From NCBI GenBank assembly GCA_039197765.1, contig JBCCTX010000269.1, positions 1 through 10,589 of the forward strand: a stretch of 10,589 bases of DNA. Direction: 5' to 3'. Below the pieces are notes generated by a model. It was given only the letters and a program-made list of their open reading frames with translations, was not told the DNA's origin and did no database searches. Numbering within the stretch: position 1 is the stretch's first letter; the number at the start of each line of letters is the position of its first letter. The DNA comes from JBCCTX01 sp039197765. Lineage in GTDB: Bacteria; Bacteroidota; Bacteroidia; J057. This document shows positions 1-7,041 of this stretch, piece by piece. The translations under genes and the position numbers were made by a program.

Positions 1-217
1 CCCTTGCTCTTGTAATCCAGGATTATTGCCCTTTCAAGAGTTGAAGGTAGGTAAAATTTATTTTCTCATAAATAAATTCAGGTGAATGGTTACAACCAAT
101 GTATGAATGGTTATATAAATTAAAATTATATATTATTGGAATAAATTTCCGTGAAAATTAATGGATCCTTCGTTATACCTCTCTAATCCGGTCCCGAAAA
201 ATAGAAACCTAATGAGC
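1..217. other. AT-rich left edge, no gene recognised
   Basis: No convincing gene is visible. A plus-strand frame is open from base 2 to a TGA at 83-85 and could be the last 27 codons of a gene entering from the left, but the residues resemble nothing I know. A minus-strand frame is also open over the first 75 bases, without a start codon. From about 60 to 160 the sequence is strongly AT-rich, like an intergenic region. Confidence 0.4.
83..113. repeat. 10-bp direct repeat, 21-bp period
   Basis: The decamer TGAATGGTTA occurs at 83-92 and again at 104-113, so the copies are 21 bp apart, about two helical turns. That spacing would put two protein-binding sites on the same face of the DNA. No gene starts close enough to name a target, and the region is AT-rich, so chance is possible. 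Confidence 0.3.
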
Positions 218-604
218 TTAGGGTTGGATAAACTCATTTCCCACTTTTGATCTATTTCCTGACCATAGATTAAAATCGAGAGTGTTCACAATTCCATTTC
301 CATCCATATCGATACTGAGGTATTGGTTGACGGCAGCACTGTTTTGCTTCCATTGATTGAAATCGAGGTTATTGATGAGGCCATTCCATCAATACCACCA
401 CAATGAAGGGCTTGTAGGTTATTGAGTGGCTTCAGTTGATAGAGTCTCGAGAAGCAGTAAGCGTAGGGAAAGAAATGGTTTCTTGCCCCCTGGGATTCTG
501 CGAGTGATCAATTCCCGCAACAGAATAAATCTTATTGCCCGATACGAAGGTGGCCCACTCACTATGAGACCTAGCCTGGGGCAACTCGGGATAAGAAAGT
601 AAGG
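218..604 (-). pseudogene. Remnant of a secreted kelch / dockerin-like protein
   Basis: Two coding pieces lie in different frames on the minus strand. The upstream piece (604 down to the TGA at 432-434) reads PELPQARSHSEWATF, then VSGNKIYSVAG, which resembles a kelch blade (R..H, then G.KIY..AG). The downstream piece (about 388 down to the TAA at 218-220) reads NGLINNLDFNQWKQNSA, then DMDGNGIVNTLDFNLWSGN and RSKVG. These are two EF-hand-like calcium loops of the dockerin type (D.DGNG.VN..DF..W), as seen at the C-terminus of many Bacteroidota exported proteins. The pieces are separated by stops (TGA at 432-434 and 389-391) and by a frame change, and most of a normal protein is missing, so the gene is both deleted and frameshifted. 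The intact ancestor was probably a secreted carbohydrate-related or adhesive protein. The dockerin-like reading is firmer than the kelch reading. Confidence 0.62.
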
Positions 605-669
605 ACTAGTAAAAGAGCGTATAACTAAGATGGAAACAAGGCAGTATTTCTTTATCTTTTGAAGAATCT

Positions 670-681
670 GATGAATTCATC
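670..681. promoter_or_regulatory. 12-bp perfect palindrome upstream of the sulfatase
   Basis: GATGAATTCATC is a perfect 12-bp palindrome centred about 42 bp before the sulfatase start. Ten bases upstream, TATCTTTT (653-660) matches seven of eight positions of the Bacteroidota -7 consensus TAnnTTTG, but no -33 TTG is visible at the right distance. The palindrome could be an operator overlapping the transcription start. No regulator gene is nearby, so its role is a guess. Confidence 0.35.
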
Positions 682-698
682 TACTGAACGCTTATATT

Positions 699-715
699 AA
701 ATGTAAAGTACATTT
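699..715. promoter_or_regulatory. Inverted repeat touching the sulfatase start codon
   Basis: AAATGTA and TACATTT form a perfect 7-bp inverted repeat around a 3-base spacer (AAG), ending two bases before the ATG at 718. In DNA it would suit a dimeric regulator. In mRNA it would be a weak, AT-rich hairpin in the ribosome-landing area. It replaces any Shine-Dalgarno sequence, which is normal for Bacteroidota. Confidence 0.4.
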
Positions 716-717
716 TT

Positions 718-2145
718 ATGAATTATCAATCTATCAAAATTAATTTGATTCTTACATACGCCCTTCTCTCTTGGCTTATCCTACTCCCAACCCTTACCTA
801 TGCACAAACGACAAAGCTTCCCAATATCCTTCTCCTTCTCGCAGATGACTTGGGCTACGCTGAGTTGGGTTGTCAGGGCAATACAGACATTCCCACTCCT
901 CATATAGATTCACTTGCTGCTAATGGAATCCGCTTTACCCAAGGCTACGTATGCAACTCGTATTGCAGCCCTTCTCGTGCGGGCTTACTTACGGGGCGGT
1001 ATCCCCACCGCTTTGGATATGAATCCAACCTTGTAGGATATCAAAATGATGATCCCAATCTAGGGCTACCTCTTGAAGAAGAAAGTCTAGCAGAATACCT
1101 GCTGGAGTCAGGCTATGTATCAGGGATTATTGGCAAATGGCACCAAGGGGGACGGTTCAAATATCACCCCTACAGGCAGGGGTTCGATGAATTCTTTGGA
1201 TTTCTACATGAGGGACACTATTTCGTGCCCCCTCCTCATGAAGGGGTCACCACCATGCTGAGGAGAAAGGTCCTCCCAGGAGGAGGAGAGGGTCGCTGGA
1301 TTTCTGCGGATCGAAAAATGATCTACAGTACACACATGGGGCATAATGAGCCCGACTATGATGCCAACAACCCCATTCTTCGGGGGAGCCATCCTGTCTT
1401 AGAGACAGCATACCTTACCGATGCCCTTACCCGAGAAGCAGTAGATTTCATAGATCGCCACCAGGACAAACCCTTCTTCCTCTATGTTGCATACAATGCG
1501 GTTCATAGTCCTTTGCAAGGAGCAGATGCCTACATGAATCGATTTGCCGATATTCCAGACATTCACAGGAGGATATTTGCAGCAATGCTCGCTAATTTAG
1601 ATGACAGCGTGGGCGAAATAGTGGACAAGCTCCGAAAAGAAGGCTTGGAAGAAAATACGCTTATCGTTTTCTTGAGCGACAACGGAGGTCCTACCAAAGA
1701 ACTCACTTCTAGCAACCTTCCCCTAAGAGGAGGTAAGGGGGGATACTATGAAGGGGGAATACGTATCCCCTTTATAATGCAGTGGAAGAAACAACTTCCA
1801 AGAGGAGAAGTATACCAGAACCCCATTATATCCTTAGACCTTTTCCCCACCTTCGCAGCTGCAGCAAATAGACCTACTTCCTCTGATCGTATGGATGGTG
1901 TAAATCTTCTTCCCTTCCTGGAAAACCAAATTTCTGGGAATCCCCATCCCTTTCTCTTTTGGTCGTTTAAGGGAAAAATGGCCTTGCGCAAGGTAGACTG
2001 GAAGATCGTGAGAAATTCTCCCCAGGGTAGCTTAGAACTATATGACCTTTCCAAGGACCTTCAAGAACAAAACGACCTAGCAGAAAAGCATCCCGAAATT
2101 GTTCAGGAGCTTTTTAGCACTTGGAAGCAAATAAAAAATCCCTGA
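718..2145 (+). CDS. Exported S1-family sulfatase (formylglycine type)
   Basis: This 475-residue protein should hydrolyse sulfate esters, probably on a glycan, in the periplasm. Residues 1-29 form a Sec signal peptide (hydrophobic 10-26, likely cut after TYA). The catalytic signature CSPSR begins at Cys83 (C-x-P-x-R), the cysteine that a maturase converts to formylglycine, followed by AGLLTGRYPHR. Other S1 landmarks are present: Asp43-Asp44 (metal), GKWH at 139-142, AVHSP at 261-265 and DNGG at 321-324 (metal), with Lys340 in LRGGKGG. The C-terminal part (about 400-475) carries the ELYDLSKDLQEQNDLA-type strand common in S1 enzymes. Length is normal and no T9SS tail or lipobox is visible, so it is probably soluble and periplasmic. 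Substrate and subfamily cannot be read from sequence. The gene stands alone: a decayed gene lies upstream and a convergent operon downstream. Its stop codon lies inside the terminator hairpin of that operon. The maturation enzyme is not in the window. Confidence 0.93.
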   Translation: MNYQSIKINLILTYALLSWLILLPTLTYAQTTKLPNILLLLADDLGYAELGCQGNTDIPTPHIDSLAANGIRFTQGYVCNSYCSPSRAGLLTGRYPHRFGYESNLVGYQNDDPNLGLPLEEESLAEYLLESGYVSGIIGKWHQGGRFKYHPYRQGFDEFFGFLHEGHYFVPPPHEGVTTMLRRKVLPGGGEGRWISADRKMIYSTHMGHNEPDYDANNPILRGSHPVLETAYLTDALTREAVDFIDRHQDKPFFLYVAYNAVHSPLQGADAYMNRFADIPDIHRRIFAAMLANLDDSVGEIVDKLRKEGLEENTLIVFLSDNGGPTKELTSSNLPLRGGKGGYYEGGIRIPFIMQWKKQLPRGEVYQNPIISLDLFPTFAAAANRPTSSDRMDGVNLLPFLENQISGNPHPFLFWSFKGKMALRKVDWKIVRNSPQGSLELYDLSKDLQEQNDLAEKHPEIVQELFSTWKQIKNP

Positions 2146-2162
2146 CCGCAATAGGCCAGGGA
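2133..2162 (-). terminator. Rho-independent terminator of the DUF1800-DUF1501 operon
   Basis: On the minus strand, TCCCTGGCC and GGTCAGGGA pair over 9 bp (one G-T wobble) around a 6-base loop, followed directly by TTTTTT. It starts 22 bases after the DUF1501 stop. The hairpin overlaps the last codons and stop of the convergent sulfatase gene. In the plus direction it has no T-run, so it mainly serves the minus strand. Confidence 0.85.
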
Positions 2163-2184
2163 TGAATTCACTATTCAACTTGCG

Positions 2185-4677
2185 CTATTTCTTCAGAATT
2201 TTGTAAGTATCTACCTCACTTCCCGATACAACCCGAATAACGTAGTGTCCCCTCGCAAAATCCTTAGCGTAAACACGGAGCATATCACGACTCCTCACAT
2301 CTTCAATTGTATGTAAGACTTCGCCTAGGATATTCCGAATTTCGACTTTCGCTTTTTTACTTGGTGCATATTTCATTTCAATTAAGAAATCACTGATAAA
2401 AGGATTGGGAAAGCAATTGATCTTAAAGGGTTGATCTTGATCTTCTATAATCTCTCCCTCAGCTAATCGGAAGGTGGGAGAATCCGCGGGATTGTATTCA
2501 AGCGAAGTATCTCCTAAAATCTGCCCAGGTTTATCAAACACAATAAATCCTACGCTTTCCCGATTCCAATGCCCAATTTCTTGATCTTGGGATTTTTCTT
2601 CTTCCAACCAAATGACAGCCTTCTCTGATTCCAGGCTTTTGTACCGGATATTTATGGGGTCGCCCCCATTAAAGGTCTGAACTGAGGCAAATAGAGCCGG
2701 CGCATCACTGTAGGCTCGAGAGAAATCCAGGGTATGCTTTTTATGGGATACCACCTCATTGGTCAGTCCTCCCTCTCCCATCAACCAGTCATCGAAAGTT
2801 CCAGGTTCCATGGCTACCCAGGATACACTTTCTTTTAAGTGGGTTCCATTATTACCTTCCTCCTCTTGCAACCTTACACCAAAGGAAGTGTTGGTAATTC
2901 CCGAAAGGCGCGTAACAACCGCAGAACTTCCTTTAAATGAGCTGCACTGTGTAAGTATTAAGGGTTTGGAATCAAAAGACTTAGGAAAGACAATATTTGT
3001 CCATTTATGATTAATGATGTTGTCGGTTATACCCGCAATCAACTGCTTCCCATTAGGGAGAAAGTGGACTCCTGCTTCGACCACCATATAGGAAATATCG
3101 ATAGCTACATGGCCACCATCCAAATAATTCCATTCGTCCACCTGCCACTTGAAGCTGTTATTGGTTATATTTTTTACCCGAATGCTGAATGGCTGACCAC
3201 CGTGTGCCGAAGCGGGCCCCATAATGACAACTGGATTTTCGTAGACCCGATCTAGGATCACCTTGTGCCACTGTCTTTTCCGCTTTTGAACAACTTCCGT
3301 AAGACTTCCCACCTCTCCAATGGTAAGTTGGGTTTGTGCACAAGCCACACTGGGGTCTGCAACCAAATTGGTTTCGATAAGGTCGAGTTTTTGATTTTCA
3401 TACCCCTCAAATTTTGTAGCAGTAAGTGCATCAGTGTCTGCCCCCAACCAATCTTGTAGGATCGTAGCAAGTACTTGTCGATAGTCATATTGAGGAAGAA
3501 GAGGAGCCCCATCATTCAGGTTACTCAGGTCTGTATTGGTTCCATACATTCCTCCTTTTAGCCCTTTGCCAAACAAAAATATAGAACTGGAAGTTCCGTG
3601 ATCCGTACCTCCACTTCCATTCTCTTCAGCTTTACGCCCAAATTCTGTAACTGTGGCAGTTAATACACGGTCGTCAATACCCAAGCTATTCAAGTCATCT
3701 TGAAAAGCTTTGATGGATTGAGACAGATCTGATAACAAATTATCGTGGACACTATCTTGATCTGCATGGGTATCGAAGCCATCCTGATACACCCAGTAGA
3801 TTTTGGTTTGACAACCTCCACTAATCAATCGCGCTACCGTTTTGAGTTGGTTACTAAGCGAGGTATCAGGATAGGTTTTTACGTTGCTCCCACTTGCAAA
3901 GACCGAGTTGATACGCTCTGTATAGTTGGAAGTACTAGATTGGACCATGTTGGCCAAATACAATTCTCTGCCAAAGGCAGAATCGGGAAAAGTAGGCGTC
4001 AATGCACCTCCTATGCCTGAAATCAAAGAATAGTAATTCAGTTCATCCTGATTTCCCATAGTTACATGGGTTTGCAGGTTCTCACACTTGAAGGCAAAGG
4101 AGGAATCCATAATGCCCATTTGGATTCCCAAAGGATCTGGCATAATCGGAGAGGAATACCCTGCTAGTCCGGGATACATATGCGCGAGATACCTCCCTGC
4201 CCAGCCAGACTCCAATTCGTATAAAGCCTCTGTACTATCTCCACCAGAAAGCATCAGATCTGCAGCCTTAAAGTGAGAACGGCTGTGATTATCATACCCC
4301 ACTCCTTGGATAAAGCTAGCAAGCCCTTGGTCATACAGGTCTTTGAACCCCGTCATATTGGGGTTCAAGCCTACCTGGTCTGCAATCGATAAGGTGGAGT
4401 CCAAGTTGACATAGGCTCCGGCTCCACTATCGGGTACCCTAAGGGTGGGACGCAAACTCGCATAGGTACTGTATTGATTAATCGGTACAAGGGTATTTAA
4501 GGTATCATTTCCTCCAAAAAGCCTGATGACAACCAATGCACGCTCTTTGAGCGAAGTGCAGTCGAGTGACTGCATGATGCTGGGATTGTCAAATGCTTGA
4601 ACACGTATAGAATTGAGCAATAAAGGAGCGCCTGTGGCTGAAGCGCTGGTATACCTGAGAAATTTTCTACGATTCAT
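2185..4677 (-). CDS. Exported DUF1501 protein with lectin-like repeats and T9SS tail
   Basis: This 830-residue mosaic has unknown activity; DUF1501 belongs to the alkaline phosphatase/sulfatase-like superfamily. I chose the ATG at 4677 over the in-frame one at 4731 because it begins directly with a twin-arginine-like signal (NRRKFLR at 2-8, a weakly hydrophobic stretch, then VQA near 28) and leaves a 25-base gap after the DUF1800 stop. The DUF1501 core spans about 45-435, with RLFGGNDTLNTLVP (52-65), YDNHSRSHF (128-136), FDTHADQ (301-307), VTEFGRKAEE (343-352) and TDHGTSSS (358-365). About 470-724 are three tandem beta-rich repeats of roughly 90 residues, each with an N.T...F.....E / H..E.V.....E.G-like pattern. 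Residues 751-830, opening with INCFPNPF, are a T9SS type A sorting domain, so the product is probably moved to the cell surface or released. It is the second gene of an operon with DUF1800. Confidence 0.93.
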   Translation of the reverse strand: MNRRKFLRYTSASATGAPLLLNSIRVQAFDNPSIMQSLDCTSLKERALVVIRLFGGNDTLNTLVPINQYSTYASLRPTLRVPDSGAGAYVNLDSTLSIADQVGLNPNMTGFKDLYDQGLASFIQGVGYDNHSRSHFKAADLMLSGGDSTEALYELESGWAGRYLAHMYPGLAGYSSPIMPDPLGIQMGIMDSSFAFKCENLQTHVTMGNQDELNYYSLISGIGGALTPTFPDSAFGRELYLANMVQSSTSNYTERINSVFASGSNVKTYPDTSLSNQLKTVARLISGGCQTKIYWVYQDGFDTHADQDSVHDNLLSDLSQSIKAFQDDLNSLGIDDRVLTATVTEFGRKAEENGSGGTDHGTSSSIFLFGKGLKGGMYGTNTDLSNLNDGAPLLPQYDYRQVLATILQDWLGADTDALTATKFEGYENQKLDLIETNLVADPSVACAQTQLTIGEVGSLTEVVQKRKRQWHKVILDRVYENPVVIMGPASAHGGQPFSIRVKNITNNSFKWQVDEWNYLDGGHVAIDISYMVVEAGVHFLPNGKQLIAGITDNIINHKWTNIVFPKSFDSKPLILTQCSSFKGSSAVVTRLSGITNTSFGVRLQEEEGNNGTHLKESVSWVAMEPGTFDDWLMGEGGLTNEVVSHKKHTLDFSRAYSDAPALFASVQTFNGGDPINIRYKSLESEKAVIWLEEEKSQDQEIGHWNRESVGFIVFDKPGQILGDTSLEYNPADSPTFRLAEGEIIEDQDQPFKINCFPNPFISDFLIEMKYAPSKKAKVEIRNILGEVLHTIEDVRSRDMLRVYAKDFARGHYVIRVVSGSEVDTYKILKK

Positions 4678-4702
4678 AAAGGCAGTTTTGGCGTGTTTTA
4701 TT

Positions 4703-6271
4703 TTATAAGAGTTGATATTCGGGACTTGCAATAAGTGCGGTGATCAAGGTATTGAGCTGTATGTTCACTTCGGTTGCGTCCCCAGAGGACTGATAGTCCT
4801 CCCATTCTCGGGTCCAATTCTCCGGATCGATTTGGTTGAGGAAAACGGTATGCAAAAAGTAATCGAAACGGTCCGTTTGTGGATATTCTGCAAATACATA
4901 AAGAAGAAGTTCTGTCGCGATTCGGTACGCATTCGAAGGATCAGAAATATGGCTGGGATGAGAGACATAGGCAACCATATCCAAAATAGATCCTCCCATT
5001 CCTCCTGTTTCAGATACCTTTGTTCCTGTCGTAAGCATTTCGGCTACCTGATACCTAGGGGCCACACTAGAAGTCTTAAACCAAATTCGCGAATAATCCG
5101 GTCCTTGATAATATGCAGGGTATCCTGCTACGAGTTCTGGTTCAAAGAGAAACAAGCCTGCAGGCTCGAACATAATTTTCTGGACAGATTCCTCGAAAAA
5201 GGTGGTATAGTGATTTGTTGCATCTAATACGGGATCTGGGATGGGAACCTTGAAGAAAGACAAGGTCTGCAACACCAGATCTAATGGAGACTTGAACATA
5301 ACCCCAACCATTTCATCGCGATTATTTGCATCATCCTGGTCATTGAAGTGTATGCTACTCAACAACGTACTGAAAATGGGCTGGAGCTCATAATTTCCAC
5401 TTTTCAGTGCACTTGCCAAGGGTGTAATGATATCCGTCTCTACTTCATCGCTAAGGGTTGGGCTAACAAAAAATCGATAAATTCTCCTACAAATACGCTT
5501 CGCCGTTTCATCTTGTGCAAAGACCATTTCTACAAAATCGCTGATCTCGCGGATTACATCCGACTCTGAGCTAGCCCCTGTAATCACAGCACTTCCAAAG
5601 GCGGAACTAAAGGTTTTATCCCCTGTATCATGGGAGGAGAAATCTATACTTGCCCGTGGAATGCCTGTGTCCGCATCCAAAATGGATAAGCTATCATCTT
5701 TTCGCAAGCCTGTAAAAATTCGGGCTGCTTGCTGAACGTCGTGCTCTGTGTAATTTGTGTAATCACCCGGTCCTACCTGATTCCCCTTGCCAATTGTAAA
5801 TAACTCAAGAAATTCCCTCGCAAAGTTTTCATTGGGATTTCCAGAGTTACTGGAGTCACTGTCTAGGTAAACTACCATACGGTTGTCAAGACACATTTTC
5901 TTTGCAAACTCCTTCACATTTCCTAGGGAATAAAAATCGAGTAAGCGTAAATGTTGGAAGTTGAATTCCTGGTCTTGCTGAAAGTCGACCACAAAGAGTG
6001 TATGCAGGAAGAAAGTCATTTTATGGTGGATAGTAGTATCCTGCAATGCTTCATACATCCACCAGCCGAGGGTATTAGCCTTGGTAATGGTTGGTGGACC
6101 TGCAACAGTCGGACTCGGCATAGCCTGAAGTATATCGGCAACCGCCTGAGGTGCTGTCAGTTGAGAAAGGGCGTCGATTCGATCACGGGTGTAATGATAG
6201 GAACATCGACGAAGCAGGTGGGCAGCTAGACGCGTACCCAATGCCCAGTTCTGGGCGTTTAATGAGGCCAT
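4703..6271 (-). CDS. DUF1800 family protein
   Basis: This 522-residue, mostly helical protein of unknown activity is the first gene of the DUF1800-DUF1501 pair, a recurrent neighbourhood in Bacteroidota and Planctomycetes. Family landmarks are the N-terminal LAAHLLRRCSYHYTRDRID (15-33), HHKMTFFLHTLFV (82-94), the hallmark NPNENFAREFLELFTIGKG (145-163), HDVQQAARIFTGLR (177-190), FSSHDTGDKTF (211-221) and a C-terminal LITALIASPEYQLL. The first residues resemble the mature N-terminus of the family and include no signal peptide. An in-frame TAA two codons before the ATG rules out a longer N-terminus. The partner is clearly exported, so this protein either stays in the cytoplasm or is carried out by another route. 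The start has no Shine-Dalgarno sequence and is preceded by an AT-rich leader. Confidence 0.92.
   Translation of the reverse strand: MASLNAQNWALGTRLAAHLLRRCSYHYTRDRIDALSQLTAPQAVADILQAMPSPTVAGPPTITKANTLGWWMYEALQDTTIHHKMTFFLHTLFVVDFQQDQEFNFQHLRLLDFYSLGNVKEFAKKMCLDNRMVVYLDSDSSNSGNPNENFAREFLELFTIGKGNQVGPGDYTNYTEHDVQQAARIFTGLRKDDSLSILDADTGIPRASIDFSSHDTGDKTFSSAFGSAVITGASSESDVIREISDFVEMVFAQDETAKRICRRIYRFFVSPTLSDEVETDIITPLASALKSGNYELQPIFSTLLSSIHFNDQDDANNRDEMVGVMFKSPLDLVLQTLSFFKVPIPDPVLDATNHYTTFFEESVQKIMFEPAGLFLFEPELVAGYPAYYQGPDYSRIWFKTSSVAPRYQVAEMLTTGTKVSETGGMGGSILDMVAYVSHPSHISDPSNAYRIATELLLYVFAEYPQTDRFDYFLHTVFLNQIDPENWTREWEDYQSSGDATEVNIQLNTLITALIASPEYQLL
6240..6259. repeat. Near-perfect palindrome in the first codons of the DUF1800 gene
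   Basis: AATGCCCAG-TT-CTGGGCGTT is an inverted repeat with one mismatch in 9-bp arms, covering about codons 5-11 of the DUF1800 gene. In mRNA the core could fold as a short GC-rich hairpin just after the start codon and affect initiation. It may simply reflect the coding of NAQNWALG. Confidence 0.3.
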
Positions 6272-6569
6272 AGATTAAAATAAAACTAATAGTAGGTATT
6301 TATAATTCCACTAAGTATTTACTAGATGACATCGAACACTTCTTTTAAACTATATACGAATATACATATAATACGAAAAACAGAATATATAATTTTGGTA
6401 TTTAGTCGTATTCAATGAGTGAACGGTTATTATCGATGAAAAGCCTAAACCTTTCGGTGAGTGGATGATAGAAATAGAAAACTTGAACCATTGGGAAATT
6501 CATTGAAAAGCAAAAAGTCATCCCAATATGAGATGACTTGAATTGACGCGTTCACGGGTATACCTATTC
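6272..6569. promoter_or_regulatory. Intergenic leader region of the DUF1800-DUF1501 operon
   Basis: These 298 bases separate the operon from the small orphan gene. The half next to the operon (about 6275-6400) is very AT-rich and presumably holds its promoter, but I found no clean TTG-N19-21-TAnnTTTG match; TAGTTTTA close to the start is the nearest -7 candidate. The heptamer ATACGAA occurs directly at 6354-6360 and 6371-6377, and an inverted copy of AATACGA (6370-6376) lies at 6406-6412, an operator-like arrangement. The part from 6405 to 6510 holds only short open frames without recognisable products. The right end contains the terminator described separately. Confidence 0.4.
6512..6539 (-). 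terminator. Rho-independent terminator of the small orphan gene
   Basis: On the minus strand, AAGTCATC and GATGACTT form a perfect 8-bp stem around a 9-base loop, and the last T's extend into TTTTT. It begins about 30 bases after the stop of the minus-strand gene at 6570. In the plus direction there is no T-run. It supports that small gene being a real transcription unit. Confidence 0.75.
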
Positions 6570-6962
6570 TCAAAGTATTTCAAGGCTCTCTTTAATGGTT
6601 TTAATAGAGAGAGAAACATTTTTTCTGTAGGCCATTAGGCGTTGATACTTAGGATTAGGTATGAACTGTCTCCGAGAATTTTCTGATAGATTCGATTCAA
6701 ATAGACTTTCTATAGTATAATCCTCATCGGTCGAATGGCTATCAGTAGAAATAACAATGGGGGTAGCCCAGATAAAGGAATTCAATAGTATCCTATGTTC
6801 TTCAAGCATTGCTAAGCAGGTGAGTAAAGCAGAAGCGTCTACATACCATGCTGTGCGATTGATATATACATATAGTTGATTGTAGTTTTTTTCCTTTAAA
6901 AAGTACTTAATTTTTGGGATAAAGCTTTCCAGAGCAAAGAGGTCACTAATAAATCCAAACAT
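6570..6962 (-). CDS. Small orphan protein of unknown function (130 aa)
   Basis: I do not recognise this protein. It has no signal peptide, no convincing membrane segment and no known motif. The first half is rich in hydrophobic and aromatic residues and probably helical (1-27 and 42-60, for example ASALLTCLAMLEEHRILL). The middle (73-100) is acidic and Ser/Thr/Asn-rich, and the C-terminus (104-130) is basic then helical. It looks cytoplasmic. The case for a real gene is good: a Bacteroidota-type promoter lies just upstream with a leader of about 25 bases, the start is an ATG, and a terminator follows the stop. It is a single-gene unit between the DUF1800 operon and a divergent glycoside hydrolase, and nothing in the context assigns a role. 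A lineage-specific gene is the simplest reading. Confidence 0.72.
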   Translation of the reverse strand: MFGFISDLFALESFIPKIKYFLKEKNYNQLYVYINRTAWYVDASALLTCLAMLEEHRILLNSFIWATPIVISTDSHSTDEDYTIESLFESNLSENSRRQFIPNPKYQRLMAYRKNVSLSIKTIKESLEIL

Positions 6963-6993
6963 ATCGATTGATTAGAATAGCCTATTTGTAAGA

Positions 6994-7024
6994 CAAAATT
7001 AAGTCCAAAAATAGTAAAATACAA
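6994..7024 (-). promoter_or_regulatory. Bacteroidota-type promoter of the small orphan gene
   Basis: Read on the minus strand, TTG (7024-7022), a 20-base spacer and TAATTTTG (7001-6994) match the Bacteroidota housekeeping consensus TTG-N19-21-TAnnTTTG. The -7 element lies 31 bases before the ATG at 6962, giving a short leader. A second -7-like octamer, TATTTTTG (7013-7006), lies inside the spacer but has no matching -33 element. Confidence 0.62.
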
Positions 7025-7041
7025 TTTTATGAATTAAATAA

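Noticed and set aside
4678..4731. Longer N-terminus for the DUF1501 protein starting at the ATG at 4731
   Set aside because: It would place 18 polar residues before the twin-arginine-like signal and overlap the DUF1800 gene by 29 bases; the ATG at 4677 gives a standard signal start.
4712..5227. 171-codon plus-strand open frame opposite the DUF1800 gene
   Set aside because: It is rich in Cys, Arg and Ile with no domain pattern, and lies fully antisense to a well-supported gene.
6405..6531. Possible small peptide or gene remnant (EKPKPFGEWMIEIENLNHW) on the plus strand
   Set aside because: Only about 23 codons are open, there is no start codon in frame, and no family is recognisable.
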